Part shown: positions 33,893-44,578 of the stretch, in pieces
Layout of the letters: each line of letters opens with the position of its first letter
Position numbering within the stretch: the stretch's first letter is position 1
Assembly: GCF_000179035.2 (NCBI RefSeq)
Contig: NC_015155.1
Span: forward strand, 678,432-742,431
Direction: 5' to 3'
Source of the DNA: Mycoplasma suis str. Illinois
Lineage (GTDB): Bacteria > Bacillota_I > Bacilli_A > Mycoplasmatales > Mycoplasmoidaceae
DNA: 64,000 nucleotides
Position numbers and translations under genes: made by a program
Notes under the pieces: generated by a model
What the model was told of the DNA's origin: nothing
Databases searched by the model: none
What the model saw: the letters and a program-made list of their open reading frames with translations, nothing else

Positions 33893-34335
33893 TATTTAGG
33901 TTTCTTAAAGGAAGAAAAAGAAGGGTCAGTTTCAGAGTTATATATTTCCTTTAACTTCTTATGAAAAAGTTCATGATCGAAGAAGGAAAGGAATTTAGCT
34001 GAGTAATTTCTCAGACATCTATAAAAAGCTGACTTAGAAAGATACATATCTTTATAACTCATTCTTTTTATAAAGCAATTCTCTAAGAAATCTTTTTCAT
34101 GCTCTGAGATTTGACTCAGAGCAATTTGTATTTCATTTACATATAGTTCTCAGTATTTAATGAGCTGTTCTGAGAAGAAACTTTCATAATTTAATCTATT
34201 TGAGAAAATCCTAGACTTATAGAAGGCAAGGAATGTGTCTTCTATAATTCTTCTATTTTCTCTAATTCGTTCCAATCTAGCTAAATTCTTTTCTTTATCC
34301 AACTTTTTTCTTTTTCTCTTAACTTCTTTTTTCAC
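33892..34335 (-). CDS. Basic protein with helix-turn-helix-like segment
   Basis: 147 residues from GTG at 34335. The N-terminus is a very basic helix (KKEVKRKRKKLDKEKNLARL). Near residue 95, CFIKRMSYKDMYLSKSAFYR has the spacing of a helix-turn-helix (20 residues shown), like small phage-type or MG284/MPN403-like mycoplasma proteins. This is a weak resemblance. It is divergent from ptsG across 100 bp, so a role as its regulator is conceivable but untested. Confidence 0.5.
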
Positions 34336-34435
34336 TAAGCTTCTCTCTTTTCTTTAATTAGCTTGTAATCAAAAAATGACATAAATTTTTTGAGTACATG
34401 CTTAGACTAGTATCTAGGTAACTCACTAATAGAAC

Positions 34436-36358
34436 TTGAATAGTCAGGAGTTTCAACTCAGTGACTTCAAAAGTAAACTAAAACTCCGACTTTCAGCTAT
34501 ATCGGGAGCATTTATGCTCCCCATAGCAACAATGGCTATTGTTCAGTTTTTCCTTTCTATGGGAGGAACAGTCAGTGGTTTTGGAGCGGATAATACGTGA
34601 GGAAAAATTGGTGCTGCTTTCAGATCTTTGGCTATGCCATTACTTCAAGCTTTTCCATTGCTATTGTGCATTTCATTCACAATAGCTTTCAACAAAAAAG
34701 AAATAGGAATCTCTATTTGATGCTCTCTTTTAGCTTTCCTAACTTTCACTTATTTTCAGTCAGCTTTTATAAGCCTTAACAGTAATTCTAATACTTGTAC
34801 CCATGATAGTGGTCAATGTTGCTGTTCCAAAGGGGGATCAGGATGTTGCACGAACGGAAAATGTTGCTGCTTATTGTGTTGCTCTTCTAAAGCAGGATTC
34901 ACTATATTGTTTGACGGAGCAGGAAGAGATCAATGTGTAAGTTCCCTAACAAGAATGTTTGGGGTACTTACCCTAAATACTTCTATATTTGGTCCAATGC
35001 TTATAGGGGGATTCATAATCCCCTATATCATGAAACATTATTCAGAAATAAAGCTACCAACTTACCTAGCTTATTTTGCAGGCAAGAGATTACTTCCTTT
35101 AATCTCTTGCCTTTCTGTTATTCCAGTAGCTTTAATTTCTCTAGTATTTTGACCTTGAATAAGTTATGGTATGTCCTGATTAGGAAATATTTTGACCAAA
35201 AGTGAAGGAGCTGACTCCTTCTTCTTTGGTCTTTTTGAAAAATTATTAATTCCTTCAGGATTTCACCATATATTTGCATCTCTATTCTGATATAGTCCCC
35301 TAGGAGGGGACATATCAATGGCTTTGAGAAATGGTGGAGGTGATAATGGTTGCTTAGTTAAAGATCTATGCTGCAAATCCGGAGAATCTGGTAAATGTTG
35401 TGTTTTAGCTAATGATTCAGTATTGGATGCTGGAAAAACATTACTTTATTCTTTATCTCCAGCTTTACATAACTCTTTACCTCTACAAGGTGATGCTCTT
35501 ATAGGTCTAACTGCAATTTCATTGCCTGGACATAAAATTGAGGGAGCCTCAAAAGAAGTTCTTAAATTTTTGGAAGAAAAACATATCTATGCTGGAAAAT
35601 TCACTCAAGGGAAGTTTCCGATAATGCAATTTGCTCTTCCGGCAGCAGCTTTAGCTATCTACCTTACACAAAGGAAGAAAGATAAAAATGCTAAGAAAAA
35701 TCTAATACCAGGAGTTTGCAACTCCCTGATATTAGGTATTACTGAGCCTATAGAGTTTACCTTTATGCATAAATTCCCTAAATTGTTCTATTTATTCCAC
35801 TCAGGAATGTGTGGAGTCTCATTCCTTTCAATGAGACTATTAAAAGCACACATTCCTACTTCTTTCTCCGGAGGAATAATAGAACTATGAGTTAATGGAT
35901 TTATGCCTATGCAAAAGGGCACGCAATTCTATTGATGAGCTGTCGTAGGATCAGGACTAGCTTTAGCCTACTTTACAGTTTTCTATATAACTTTCTCCAA
36001 ATTTGGAGAAAGTGATAGTAAAGTGGATGAAAGTGGTAATGTAGATAAAGAACAAGAAGCTAGTGGTCTACCCCCTAATATCTACTTCTTTAAGAAGGGA
36101 TTAGGAGGTTGAGATAACGTAGCTAACTATAAGAACTGCGCTTCTAGACTACGTTATGACATAAAAGACAAATCTAAAGTAGATGAAGCCAGCTTAAAGA
36201 AAGCTGGCGTAATAGCTATTAAATGGATAGGTACAGGACATGTCCAACTGATAGTTGGACCTAAAGCAGAAGAAATAAATACAAACTTATTGAAATATTC
36301 TCAACAGGATTTAAGTGGAAGTAGTACTTCTACTACTCCACAATTAAATCCTTCTTAA
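34436..36358 (+). CDS. ptsG: Glucose-type PTS permease EIICB with two Cys-rich insertions
   Basis: 640 residues. The start is TTG at 34436; an in-frame TAG lies just upstream. The EIIC domain shows LNTSIFGPMLIGG, AYFAGKRLLP, GKFPIMQFALPAAALAIY and GITEPIEFTFMHKFP; the EIIB domain near the end has the phosphorylated Cys568 in NYKNCASRLRYDI. No EIIA is fused. Two segments are foreign to the family: residues 121-149, with 11 Cys in 29 (CCCSKGGSGCCTNGKCCC), and residues 306-322, with 5 Cys (CCKSGESGKCC). Both lie in hydrophilic loops between membrane helices; I infer they face outward. The same C-C-x-x-G-K-C-C pattern occurs in FtsH. Glucose uptake feeds gap/pgk, under HprK control. Confidence 0.92.
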
Positions 36359-36379
36359 GGGAAGACTAAAAATTAGGTA

Positions 36380-37429
36380 ATGTACCTAATTTATATAGGA
36401 AATAACAATAAGTTCAGAACTGAAATTATTCCCCATATAGTTTCAAAAAACAATATCTTCAATATCTCTAAAGTTCTTCTGTTATCAGAAGAACAAAATA
36501 GAGAATTAGAAGTTAATCTTTGTGAATTAAACCTATATCTCGAGAATATAGGTATGTCAGTAGAATTTCAATCTCTAGATATACCAAAGACTAAAGATTT
36601 CTATCTAGATAATAGTTTTTGAGCTAGCATGAACAGAGTGGCAGATAATTTAACTTCTAAATCTGTTTTGCTATTAGAAGTAAACAAATTTAAAGAATTT
36701 CAATTGTTTTTGAATAGTGACAATGTAAACATAATAAGTCCTAATTTAAAAGGACTATTTTGCTTAATTCCTAAAAATAAAAATATCAAACTTTTTGATT
36801 TATCTAATAAAACTTGAAAAAACAATAAGGTATTATTGCTCAATTCCGAAGATAATTATCTAAGAGATATAAATAAATCTCTTAGAAAATCTTTTAAGGA
36901 ACAAAACCTTAAAAGATTTAGACATACTATAAGAGTTATAGAAACAGCTAATTTAATAGCTTTTAAATCAAATATTGATTATTTAGAAAGGAACAAGCTA
37001 CTATTAGCTTGTTCATATCATGATTTCGCTAAGAATTGATCACTTAAGAGACTTTTAAGTTATTCCAAAAAAATTTATCCAACCAAGAGTAAAGAAGAAT
37101 TATTGAAAGATGCTTGGAACCTTCACGGTCCCGTAGCATCTTTCTACTTAAAAAAACATAAGCTTCTAGTTAATGAAGAAATACTAGAAGCTATTAGTCA
37201 TCACTCAACCCCCAAAGAGGGGTTGAGTGAATTAGCAAAAATACTTATTATTGCCGATAAGATAGAGCCTTATAAAACCTATAACTTTAAAGGCTCTACT
37301 TATCAAAAATTATGAAGTCAATTAAGAATGGGTCAAGTTGAAGAAGTTTTTCAATTTTTCTTGAAAAACTTTAAACCTAAAACTGAGTGAAGACCTGAGA
37401 TTGTTTCTGAAAAAGATAAGAAAAAATAA
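36380..37429 (+). CDS. YqeK-type HD-domain hydrolase with unassigned N-terminal domain
   Basis: 349 residues from ATG at 36380. The C-terminal half is a YqeK-like HD domain: RFRHTIRVIETANLIA, CSYHDFAKN (the HD pair), HGPVASFY, AISHHSTPKEG and IIADKIEP. YqeK proteins hydrolyse diadenosine tetraphosphate symmetrically. In several mycoplasmas YqeK is fused behind nicotinate-nucleotide adenylyltransferase NadD; here the first 155 residues start MYLIYIGNNNKFRTEII, where NadD has GGSFDPxHxGH, and the nucleotide-binding motifs are absent. So the N-terminus could be a dead NadD or something else. It follows ptsG by 21 bp. Confidence 0.78.
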
Positions 37430-37443
37430 TTTAATTTTTTATA

Positions 37444-37497
37444 AAAGTGAGAACCTCGTGAGGAGGTGTATTGTGTGGTGGTGTACCCCCCCTTAAA
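37444..37497 (+). other. GC-rich unexplained segment
   Basis: A roughly 50-bp stretch rich in G then C (GAACCTCGTGAGGAGGTG, GTGTGGTGGTGTACCCCCCC) in otherwise very AT-rich intergenic DNA. It holds a short CCTC-GT-GAGG stem. It lacks the SRP RNA GGAA/AGCA loop. A small RNA or a regulatory structure is possible. Confidence 0.4.
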
Positions 37498-37544
37498 AAT
37501 TAAAAAAGCCTACTCTAAATTAGAGAAGTATAAAAAATTTTTTA

Positions 37545-37577
37545 GTAAATTAATAGGCCGTTTGGCCTATAATTTAC
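37545..37577. terminator. Hairpin between converging yqeK-type gene and PQ-loop gene
   Basis: GTAAATT-A-ATAGGCC, loop GTTT, GGCCTAT-AATTTAC: 14 bp with one bulged A. It lies 10 bp from the PQ-loop gene stop and can serve the minus strand; the plus strand gene ends 120 bp before. Confidence 0.65.
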
Positions 37578-37586
37578 CTTACCTAA

Positions 37587-37991
37587 TTAAAACTCTTCTA
37601 CTTCTATTTGTTGGTCTGTTGGAACACTAGAAGCAAGTTGAAGACAGTATTCTTTCTCAGATAGACCAGCTTCTTCAGCTTTCTTTATATTGCTTTGTTT
37701 AATTTTGTAAACAAGATAGTTAGCTGTGAAGGAACAAAAGTTACCTACTAACATGGATCATTTAACCCCTTCTGAAACATCACCTCCACAAAAATCTAAG
37801 ATGGTTCCGATAATAAATAAAGAAGCTGTTACACAAGAGAAAATTAAGAATTTATTTATTAATCCTGAAGTATCCTTAGAGTCATTAATTCCCTTTCAGT
37901 GAAGATAAGAAACTACAAAAAGACAAGTTGCTCCAAAAGCACAAAACACAGTTGCGCTGTGTTTCGTTGCGTCAAGAAAACTTAACATCAT
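37587..37991 (-). CDS. Three-helix membrane protein, PQ-loop paralog
   Basis: 134 residues from ATG at 37991 (a second ATG follows). Three hydrophobic segments (about 13-32, 47-66 and 79-97) and a soluble tail KKAEEAGLSEKEYCLQLASS. The tail matches the tail of the gene upstream (KKAKELGISELEYCTNYLNM), so the two are tandem paralogs. The Pro-Gln motif of the family reads VSYLHWKGINDSKDTSG here, i.e. PQ is lost. Transport of a small solute is a guess from the paralog. Confidence 0.65.
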
Positions 37992-38001
37992 AAAGAAATT
38001 T

Positions 38002-38412
38002 TTATAAACTTTCTAAATCAGTGGAAGGATTCATGTTCAAGTAGTTGGTGCAATACTCTAATTCAGATATTCCTAATTCTTTGGCTTTCTTAGAATTTTG
38101 ATATTTCAATCACACTATCTTTCCGCATGCATAAAGTACGAAGGAGTTTATGTAAATAAAAATTGAATTTGTCACGTGTCCGCTGGTGTTGCTGGTGTTG
38201 CATCAAAAAAGAATAGTTCCTATGAAAAAGAAGAAACCAATCATGAAGTGTAAGAGGAAAACTTTCAGAGAAATTGAAGATGTATTTTTACTCTTAACAA
38301 TTTCTTGAAACTGGGGACCAAAAGAAGCAGTTATTGAAGCTGCGGCAAAGAAATAAAAAGCGCAAGCTACCCCTTTTACACTTTCATTAAGAAAAGGAAG
38401 TAAAAGAGACAA
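38002..38412 (-). CDS. PQ-loop (SemiSWEET-like) membrane protein
   Basis: 136 residues from ATG at 38412 with three predicted membrane helices. FGPQFQEIVKSKNTSSISL carries the PQ motif and the KxKxTxSIS pattern of SWEET/PQ-loop half-transporters, which work as dimers to move sugars or amino acids. The C-terminal tail is shared with the neighbour 10 bp downstream. Two different half-transporters in tandem could form a heterodimer. The family call rests on one motif and topology. Confidence 0.65.
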
Positions 38413-38549
38413 AATTTAAATAATTTTAAATAATCAATTTTCTTGATTATTTATTAAATTCAGCAAATTCTTAATAGAAATTTTAAAAAAATTTAAAAAA
38501 TAATTTTTAAAAAATTAAAAAATTATTAAAAAAATAAATTTTACTTTAT
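38413..38549. other. Extremely AT-rich spacer
   Basis: 137 bp of almost pure A and T between the PQ-loop gene start and the stop of the frameshifted secreted protein. No gene. It must hold the PQ-loop promoter on the minus strand; TATTAT-like boxes are too many to choose from. Confidence 0.5.
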
Positions 38550-40750
38550 TTATTTTTTGAGTTGTTGGTCATTATTACCATTCACAAAAGTTGAAGATCA
38601 GTAATTTCCTCAATCCATAGCTTTTTCATATTTTTTCTTTAAACTATTCTCTCCTCCATTTGAATTTTGAGTAGAAGAGGATACGCTGTTTCCTTCTACA
38701 TTTTGACATCCATTAGATCCTTGACTCTGTGGTGAAGGACTACTTACTTGAGTTCCTACACCATTTCCATTCTTATTTACATCAATTCCAAATTGTTCAA
38801 CCAACAACTTCACTAAATTATCTAGTAATAAATTAAGGGCTATAGGGGACCTTAGCCCTTCATTTCACAAGTGATAACTACTGTAACTAAATCTTTTATC
38901 TTTTGAATTTAATTTTTGCCCATTAGATCCTCCTGAATCTCCATTAGTTACAGTAGTTCCATTTTCACTTAATAATTGTTTTAAGAATCCTATTTTTGGA
39001 TTATCAGAAGATGAGAGGATATTCCAATCATCTTCTGTAGCTGCCAATATGATGGAATCTGCAGAAGATTTAAATTCTTTTAATCTTTCACCTGAAAGAT
39101 CAAATTCTCCAAGATTCCATCACCACCCATTGTCATCAATTCCAAATATTTGGTCATTCAACTTAAAAGAATGATTATGAGAGATTTGTTTATTTCCATT
39201 CTTTAGAGAACTAGGCAATACTTCTTTTAAGCCTAGTTCTCTATAAATGAATGGATATTTAGATACTGTTTGTATTGTTGAATTTCCAGCTCCCAATTGA
39301 GCTGGAGGATAAGAAACAATAGCTAATGTTTTAGATTTATCTCTTTTGTAGCATTTTTTCTCCGGATTAAAAGCTGGATCTACTATTCCTGCAGCTTGCA
39401 GGAATTCTCTAATGTTCTTTAATCTATCTTTATATTGTTTAGCTATAGATATTGCATTAGTCAATACATTATCTATAGCTGTCTTTCTCGGATCTCCCGA
39501 GAAGTCTTTATTGAATTCTTCTTCTTTGCTTTTAGAAACGCCATGAAGGGAAGTAGCTATTTGAGCTAAATAAACCATCAAATCTTTTTGAGTTCCCTCC
39601 GATACAGGACTACTTCCCTTCATAGTTTGGTGTTCTAGTGCTGGATGGTGAACTTTTTGTAAAGCATCTTCTTTGACTGCTGAGGCAAATTTACAAATAG
39701 AGTTATTTGCTACTTGTTGAACTTGTGCTACTTGCTCAGCATTTCCTAAGTAATTAATTTTGTAATCACTTTGAGAGCTTTCCTGTTGATCATTAGTGAT
39801 GAATTTCTTTAATGTTTCTTTTTCTTCATCACTAAATATTGAGTCACCAAACAATTCAGCTATAGCTTTATCAGCTTCTCCCAACTGTTGTTGACCATTA
39901 GTTGATTCAGAAAAAGGAATAAAAATTTTTTCTTTTCTGCTGGCAAAATAAAAAGATCACTTATTTTGCCATTAGTTCCATTAGTACTTCCTTCATTACT
40001 GTTCAAACTATTTAAGGTTGAACAGAATGAATTTCAGAAATTCATATATTTAGCTGTTCTATATAAGGTATCAGGTTTTAGTTTTGAATAACCCTGATAA
40101 TACTTATATAGTTGTTCCCCTATCTTTTTGTTTTGATCTTGGGAACTATCTCCTCCATTATTTCCTTGATTAGTTCCAGAAGACTTATCAAGGAAATACT
40201 TAAATACTTGTTCATTGAACAATGTATAGGGATCTCTAGCAGCCCTAAAGTTTGTTACTATTAAGTTTTTATGTTTAGGTAATCCTCCAGTTAAGAACAA
40301 TGTGTCAGCTGAATCATCTAGAACAAATTGTTCTAGAAATAAATAATTAGCTGACTTAGAGGATCACATTTGTTCATTCTTACTTACTAATCCCCCTTCA
40401 TATAAGTCTTCATTTCAAAGACTTGGACCAAAGTCTTTGATTTGACCAATTAATTGATCCAGTCTTTGCTGGATCTTGTTAGCTAAAGATTTTTTTGTTT
40501 CTGATGTATTGCTATCAGAAACAATATATTTCTTTATATTGGTTAAGTAGTCATATAAAGATCTTTGTTTAAATTGATAGGGATAGTAATCAGGTGGTAT
40601 CTGAAGACTTAAAAGTAGGTCAGCTTGACCATTATAATTAACCATAATTTTGTAGTTAGTATCTAGGTTAGAAAACTTAATCATTGTCAATGATGGAGAA
40701 GAAGATGCAGCTAAAGTTAGGAAGATCATCTTCTTCTGAAATAAAAACAT
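38550..40750 (-). CDS. Large secreted protein, unassigned, one frameshift
   Basis: The gene starts at ATG 40750 with a signal peptide (MFLFQKKMIFLTLAASSSP). The first frame runs about 275 codons and then reads out at an A6 then T5 tract (sense strand; plus coordinates 39921-39931). Adding one A or T restores the frame, which continues to TAA at 38550: about 733 residues in all. The protein is hydrophilic, rich in Ser, Gln, Asn and Gly with low-complexity runs (NQGNNGGDSSQDQNKK; SSPSPQSQGSNG), and has no lipobox Cys. It has the style of haemoplasma surface proteins. It may be phase-variable, decayed or a homopolymer sequencing artefact. It is divergent from the gene at 40794. Confidence 0.72.
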
Positions 40751-40769
40751 TATTTAGTCACTAAATAAC
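40751..40769. promoter_or_regulatory. Palindrome in a divergent promoter region
   Basis: TTATTTAGTCACTAAATAA is a perfect 9+1+9 palindrome in the 43 bp between the secreted protein start and the TTG of the gene at 40794. It is placed like an operator for both, but similar palindromes are frequent in this genome. Confidence 0.45.
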
Positions 40770-40793
40770 TGTTTTTTAATTAGTTAACCTTTC

Positions 40794-41423
40794 TTGAATT
40801 ACCTATTTTTTTCTAAAAAATTAGGTTTATTTTCTGGTTATCTAAATTTCTTTAGCTCTATAGGTTGGATTCTCCTAATAATAGCTATGGGCTATTATCA
40901 CTACTATATAGTGAATAATCCAGCCAATAGCTATTATTATTCTTCTTTACCTAGCAAAAGCTTTTTCTTAAATGCTTTTGAAAATTTGAGACAAAGAACT
41001 CCAGTAACATCAGTTCAACCTACACATCAATTTGCTTCCACATTCATTAACTCTAATGGATATGGACAATTTTTCTCTGCAGAAACTATTAAATTATTTA
41101 ATTCAGAAGTTTACTTCTGAAGTCTAGTTCAACCAGTATTTATTCTTTCTATTATTACTTCTTCCTTAAATTTATTCCTATCTACTATTACTTCTTTCCT
41201 TTCCTTTAAAGCTAGATCCTTTAATCACTTAGTATGTAGTGTTGCTAATCTATTTATTCCTATATATGGATTCCTATTAACTCTAAAGATTTATAACAAG
41301 ATCAATCTATTTAGGAATGAAAATCTTAATAACAGTAGAGTTGTTTCTCCTGGACAGTGAACTAAGTTTAGAACTAAACTCTTCTTATCAAAGATATTCT
41401 CAGAAGTAACAATTCCAGCTTAA
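40794..41423 (+). CDS. Membrane protein, unassigned
   Basis: 209 residues from TTG at 40794. A first membrane segment (about 19-36), a Tyr/Ser-rich extracytoplasmic loop (YYHYYIVNNPANSYYYSSLP), then two or three further helices around 112-165. Three UGA codons are Trp. No family recognised. It precedes ymdB by less than 30 bp. Confidence 0.6.
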
Positions 41424-41451
41424 AAAGTATACTACAGTTAATTCCTTCAGA

Positions 41452-42300
41452 ATACTTTTTATTGGTGATGTTTTCGGTAAGCCCGGAAGAGAAGCTGTTA
41501 GGGAATTCTTACCGAAAATCAAGAAAAAGTATTCTATTGACCTAGTAATAGGTAATGTAGAGAATTCAGCTCACTGTAAGGGAGTAACAACAAGAATACT
41601 CAGACATATGTCTGAGTGTGGAATAGACTTCTTTACTTTAGGAAATCATTCCTGAAGTAAAACAGATGAATTAGAAGAAATATTTTCTTCTTGAAAAAAT
41701 ATTGTAAGACCACTTAACTTAAGTGATTCTTTTAAGTACTACAACCTAGGAGTGGGTAGTAGATCAATTAGTCATTCTGGTCTAAAGATCAGAATAACTA
41801 ATTTGCTTGGAACTAGTGTAGCTTTCAAAAATAAGCAAACTAATTGCTTTACAGTATTTGATGATCTCTTAAATCATTTAAGAGAAAAATCTAATGAAAA
41901 AGAAATCCACATTGTGGATTTCCATTCAGAAACTACTAGTGAAAAAAATGCTTTTTTGTGAGCCTTTAATGGGCAAGTATCTGCCATTATAGGAACACAT
42001 ACACATATTCCTACCAATGATTGAGTTATTACGCAAGAAGGAACTGCTTATATTTCAGATGTAGGAATGACTGGGCCTTCTTGCGGAATCATTGGAGGAA
42101 AAAAAGAAGGTATTATTAGAAAATTTTTTCATCCAGAAGAAAGATTTCAACTAGAAGCTGAAGAAGGACCTATTCAGCTTTGTGCTGTTTTAATGACATT
42201 TGATAGAGAAAGTTATCTTCCTCTATCTATAGAGCCAATAATTATCAGAGAAGGATTCTCCTCTGATAATTACTCTCTAGATAACTTTCTAAAGAGTTAG
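41452..42300 (+). CDS. ymdB: YmdB-type metallophosphoesterase (2',3'-cyclic nucleotide phosphodiesterase)
   Basis: The frame carries the complete di-metal site in order: FIGDVFGKPGR, GNVENSAH, TLGNHSW, IVDFHSE and GTHTHIPTND, then SDVGMTGP. This family hydrolyses 2',3'-cyclic mononucleotides and affects RNA decay and biofilm decisions in Bacillus. No ATG, GTG or TTG exists between the in-frame TAA at 41407 and the conserved start; the residue before RILFIGD would be Phe (TTC). I use ATA at 41452 as start, giving 282 residues, but ATT-type or upstream initiation is possible. Confidence 0.85.
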
Positions 42301-42304
42301 TTCT

Positions 42305-43135
42305 TTACTTTCTTATTAGGGCTATGGCCCTAAATTTATCTAAATAGTCTCTATATTTACGAATAGTAAAGAGACTATTATCTCTATCTCAAAGTTGTTC
42401 ATGAAATTCACTACATTCAAAAATAATTAGTTTTCAATAGGAGTTCGTTTTAGCGAACTCCAACATTTTTTGGTAGTGAGATCATCCTTGTAAAGCTCCT
42501 TGAAGAGCTCACTTAGGATCTCCTAAGCAAAATTCTTTAGATTCTTTTAATTCTTTCTCACTTAAATAGGGAGGATTAATAGTTATGACATCTCACTCAC
42601 TATTTTTAGTGAGATACTTAACTCAATCAGTTAAGTAAATTTCAATTTTTGAGTTATCTTTTGAAAGTTCACTATTTTTAGATATATTTTTACAAGCTCT
42701 AAAAGAGGAGTCAATGGCGACTCCTCTTTTTATGTAACTATTAAGTTCTTCTAAAACTGATAAAAAGATAACTCCACTTCCAGAACATAAATCTATATAC
42801 GAGAAGGAATATAGATTTAGTTCTTTAACTCAATCTTTTAGTATTCTTACTAAAAGTTCTGATTCTATTCTGGGAGAAAAAACTCCCTGAAATAGAAATC
42901 ACTTTTTTTGATTAAAAAAAACACGATTTGTAAGTCTTGTTAATGGATAATCAAGATTTTGAATTCTTGAACATAATTTCTCACTTAACTTACAAGAAAA
43001 ATCAATAGTGTTTGATTTTTCTGAACTGTACTGAGTTAAATTGAGTACTTTTTCAGACTTTAGGAATATAAATTCAAGAATTCTATTCTTGTATTCTTCA
43101 GAAAAATAATTAACTAGCTCCCCAAAGGAGGGCAA
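42305..43135 (-). CDS. prmC: Release-factor glutamine methyltransferase PrmC
   Basis: It methylates the Gln of the GGQ motif of the release factor encoded just upstream. It has 276 residues from TTG at 43135. AdoMet motif I is YIDLCSGSGVIFLSVL and the catalytic NPPY is in VITINPPYLSEKEL. The N-terminal helical domain is short and divergent. The prfA-prmC order is the usual one. Confidence 0.9.
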
Positions 43136-43151
43136 GTAATTATTTAGTTGT

Positions 43152-44231
43152 TTAACTTACTGTTAAACTATTAAGTCAATCTTCTTGCTCTCTGAGAGAG
43201 AGCTGATTATGTATTTGCTCAAAGTGTCCTTCCATTACAGAAGTTAAGTTATTAATAGTTAATAGGATTCTGTGATCAGTAATCCTATTTTGAGGATAGT
43301 TATATGTTCTTATTTTTTCAGCTCTTTCTCCCTTACCTATTTGTTGCTTCAAATTAGAGAAAAACTCCTCCTTTTGGAGTTTTTTCTCTCTTTCTCAAAG
43401 TTTTGTTTTCAGAATCTTAAATGCTATTTCTTTATTTAGCATTTGGGATCTTTCTTGTTGACAAGCAACCATAATATTGGTTGGAATGTGAACTAATCTA
43501 ACAGCTGACTCTGTTTTATTAACATGTTGTCCGCCAGCTCCGCTGGCTCTATAAACATCTATTCTTATATCGCTAGGATCTAGTTGTATTTCTATTTCAT
43601 CTGCTTCAGGAAGTACACTGACAGTAATGGTGGAAGTATGTACTCTTCCCTTAGATTCTGTTTCGGGTACTCTCTGAACTCTGTGTACTCCTGATTCATA
43701 TTTCATCTTGGAATAAACTTTTGACCCTGAAAGGGTAAAAGTTATGAAAGCTAAACCTCTTTCACTTTCTCTAAGGTCTACAACATTTAGTTTTCACTTA
43801 TTTTCATTGGCATATTTTTTATAGGAATCAAATAAATTGGAGACGAAGATTGCAGCTTCTTCTCCTCCTGCAGCTGAGTGCATTTCTATTACTATATTTT
43901 TCCCATCATATTTATTGCTAGGAAAAAGATCAGATTTAAGTTCCTGTTCTAGTTGTTCTATCTTTTTTTCTAGAAGGCGACATTCTTCTTCTAGGAGGGA
44001 CTTAAATTCTGCATCTTTTCCCTTAGAAATAGATTCTTTGCACTCTTCATAATCAGAAATATATTTCTTATATGAAGAGAACTTTTCAATAAGTTCTCTA
44101 TTTTTAGATATTTCTTTTTGAAGTGCAATATTTTTGATATTTGCACTATCAGAAAGAAGTTTTTCTTCTAATATCTTCTGTTTTTCAGAAACAGAAGTTA
44201 AGAAATCATAAATTTTTTTGTTATAGATCAT
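43152..44231 (-). CDS. prfA: Peptide chain release factor 1
   Basis: 359 residues from ATG at 44231. It has the catalytic [15 protein letters not shown] and the codon-recognition region [19 protein letters not shown]1 normally has PAT or PVT at the stop-reading tripeptide; here it is PET. RF1 reads UAA and UAG only, consistent with UGA as Trp and the lack of need for RF2. The helical N-terminal domain is normal. It is downstream of rpmE, separated by a terminator, and followed by prmC. Confidence 0.95.
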
Positions 44232-44243
44232 TTTTTTATGTGT

Positions 44244-44282
44244 AAAAAACCTTAAAGAGGGATAAACCCTCTAAAAAAGGTT
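44244..44282 (-). terminator. Intrinsic terminator after rpmE
   Basis: On the minus strand AACCTT-TTTT-AGAGGG, loop TTTAT, CCCTCT-TT-AAGGTT then TTTTTA. Its 5' arm overlaps the rpmE stop codon. Confidence 0.8.
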
Positions 44283-44508
44283 ATTTAGAATTTAGTCTTC
44301 CTGATGCAAATTTATCTTTTAGTTTTTCTGCAGGACCAAGATTAGATTCAGAAGCTAATTTACCTAGATAGAATGGGTGACATGCAGCACAAATGTCTAG
44401 TGGAACTACAGAAGCACTTGTATCTCCACTTAGTAACTTATATGAGGTTCCACAAGAATTACAAGAAAAAGTAATCAATTTTTCTTGTAATTTAGATTTG
44501 ATAGACAT
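44281..44508 (-). CDS. rpmE: Ribosomal protein L31
   Basis: 75 residues from ATG at 44508. SCNSCGTSY and DICAACHPFYLGK give the zinc Cys set of the C+ form of L31. Its position upstream of prfA is common in Gram-positive bacteria. Confidence 0.9.
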   Translation of the reverse strand: MSIKSKLQEKLITFSCNSCGTSYKLLSGDTSASVVPLDICAACHPFYLGKLASESNLGPAEKLKDKFASGRLNSK

Positions 44509-44578
44509 AGTACCGAATTTAATATTAAGTTTCTAAACTAAAATTAGTTTATTTAAAAAATTTTAGTAGTTCTTAGAG

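Noticed and set aside
37444..37497. SRP (4.5S-like) RNA
   Set aside because: The conserved domain IV bulge and GGAA-type loop are absent.
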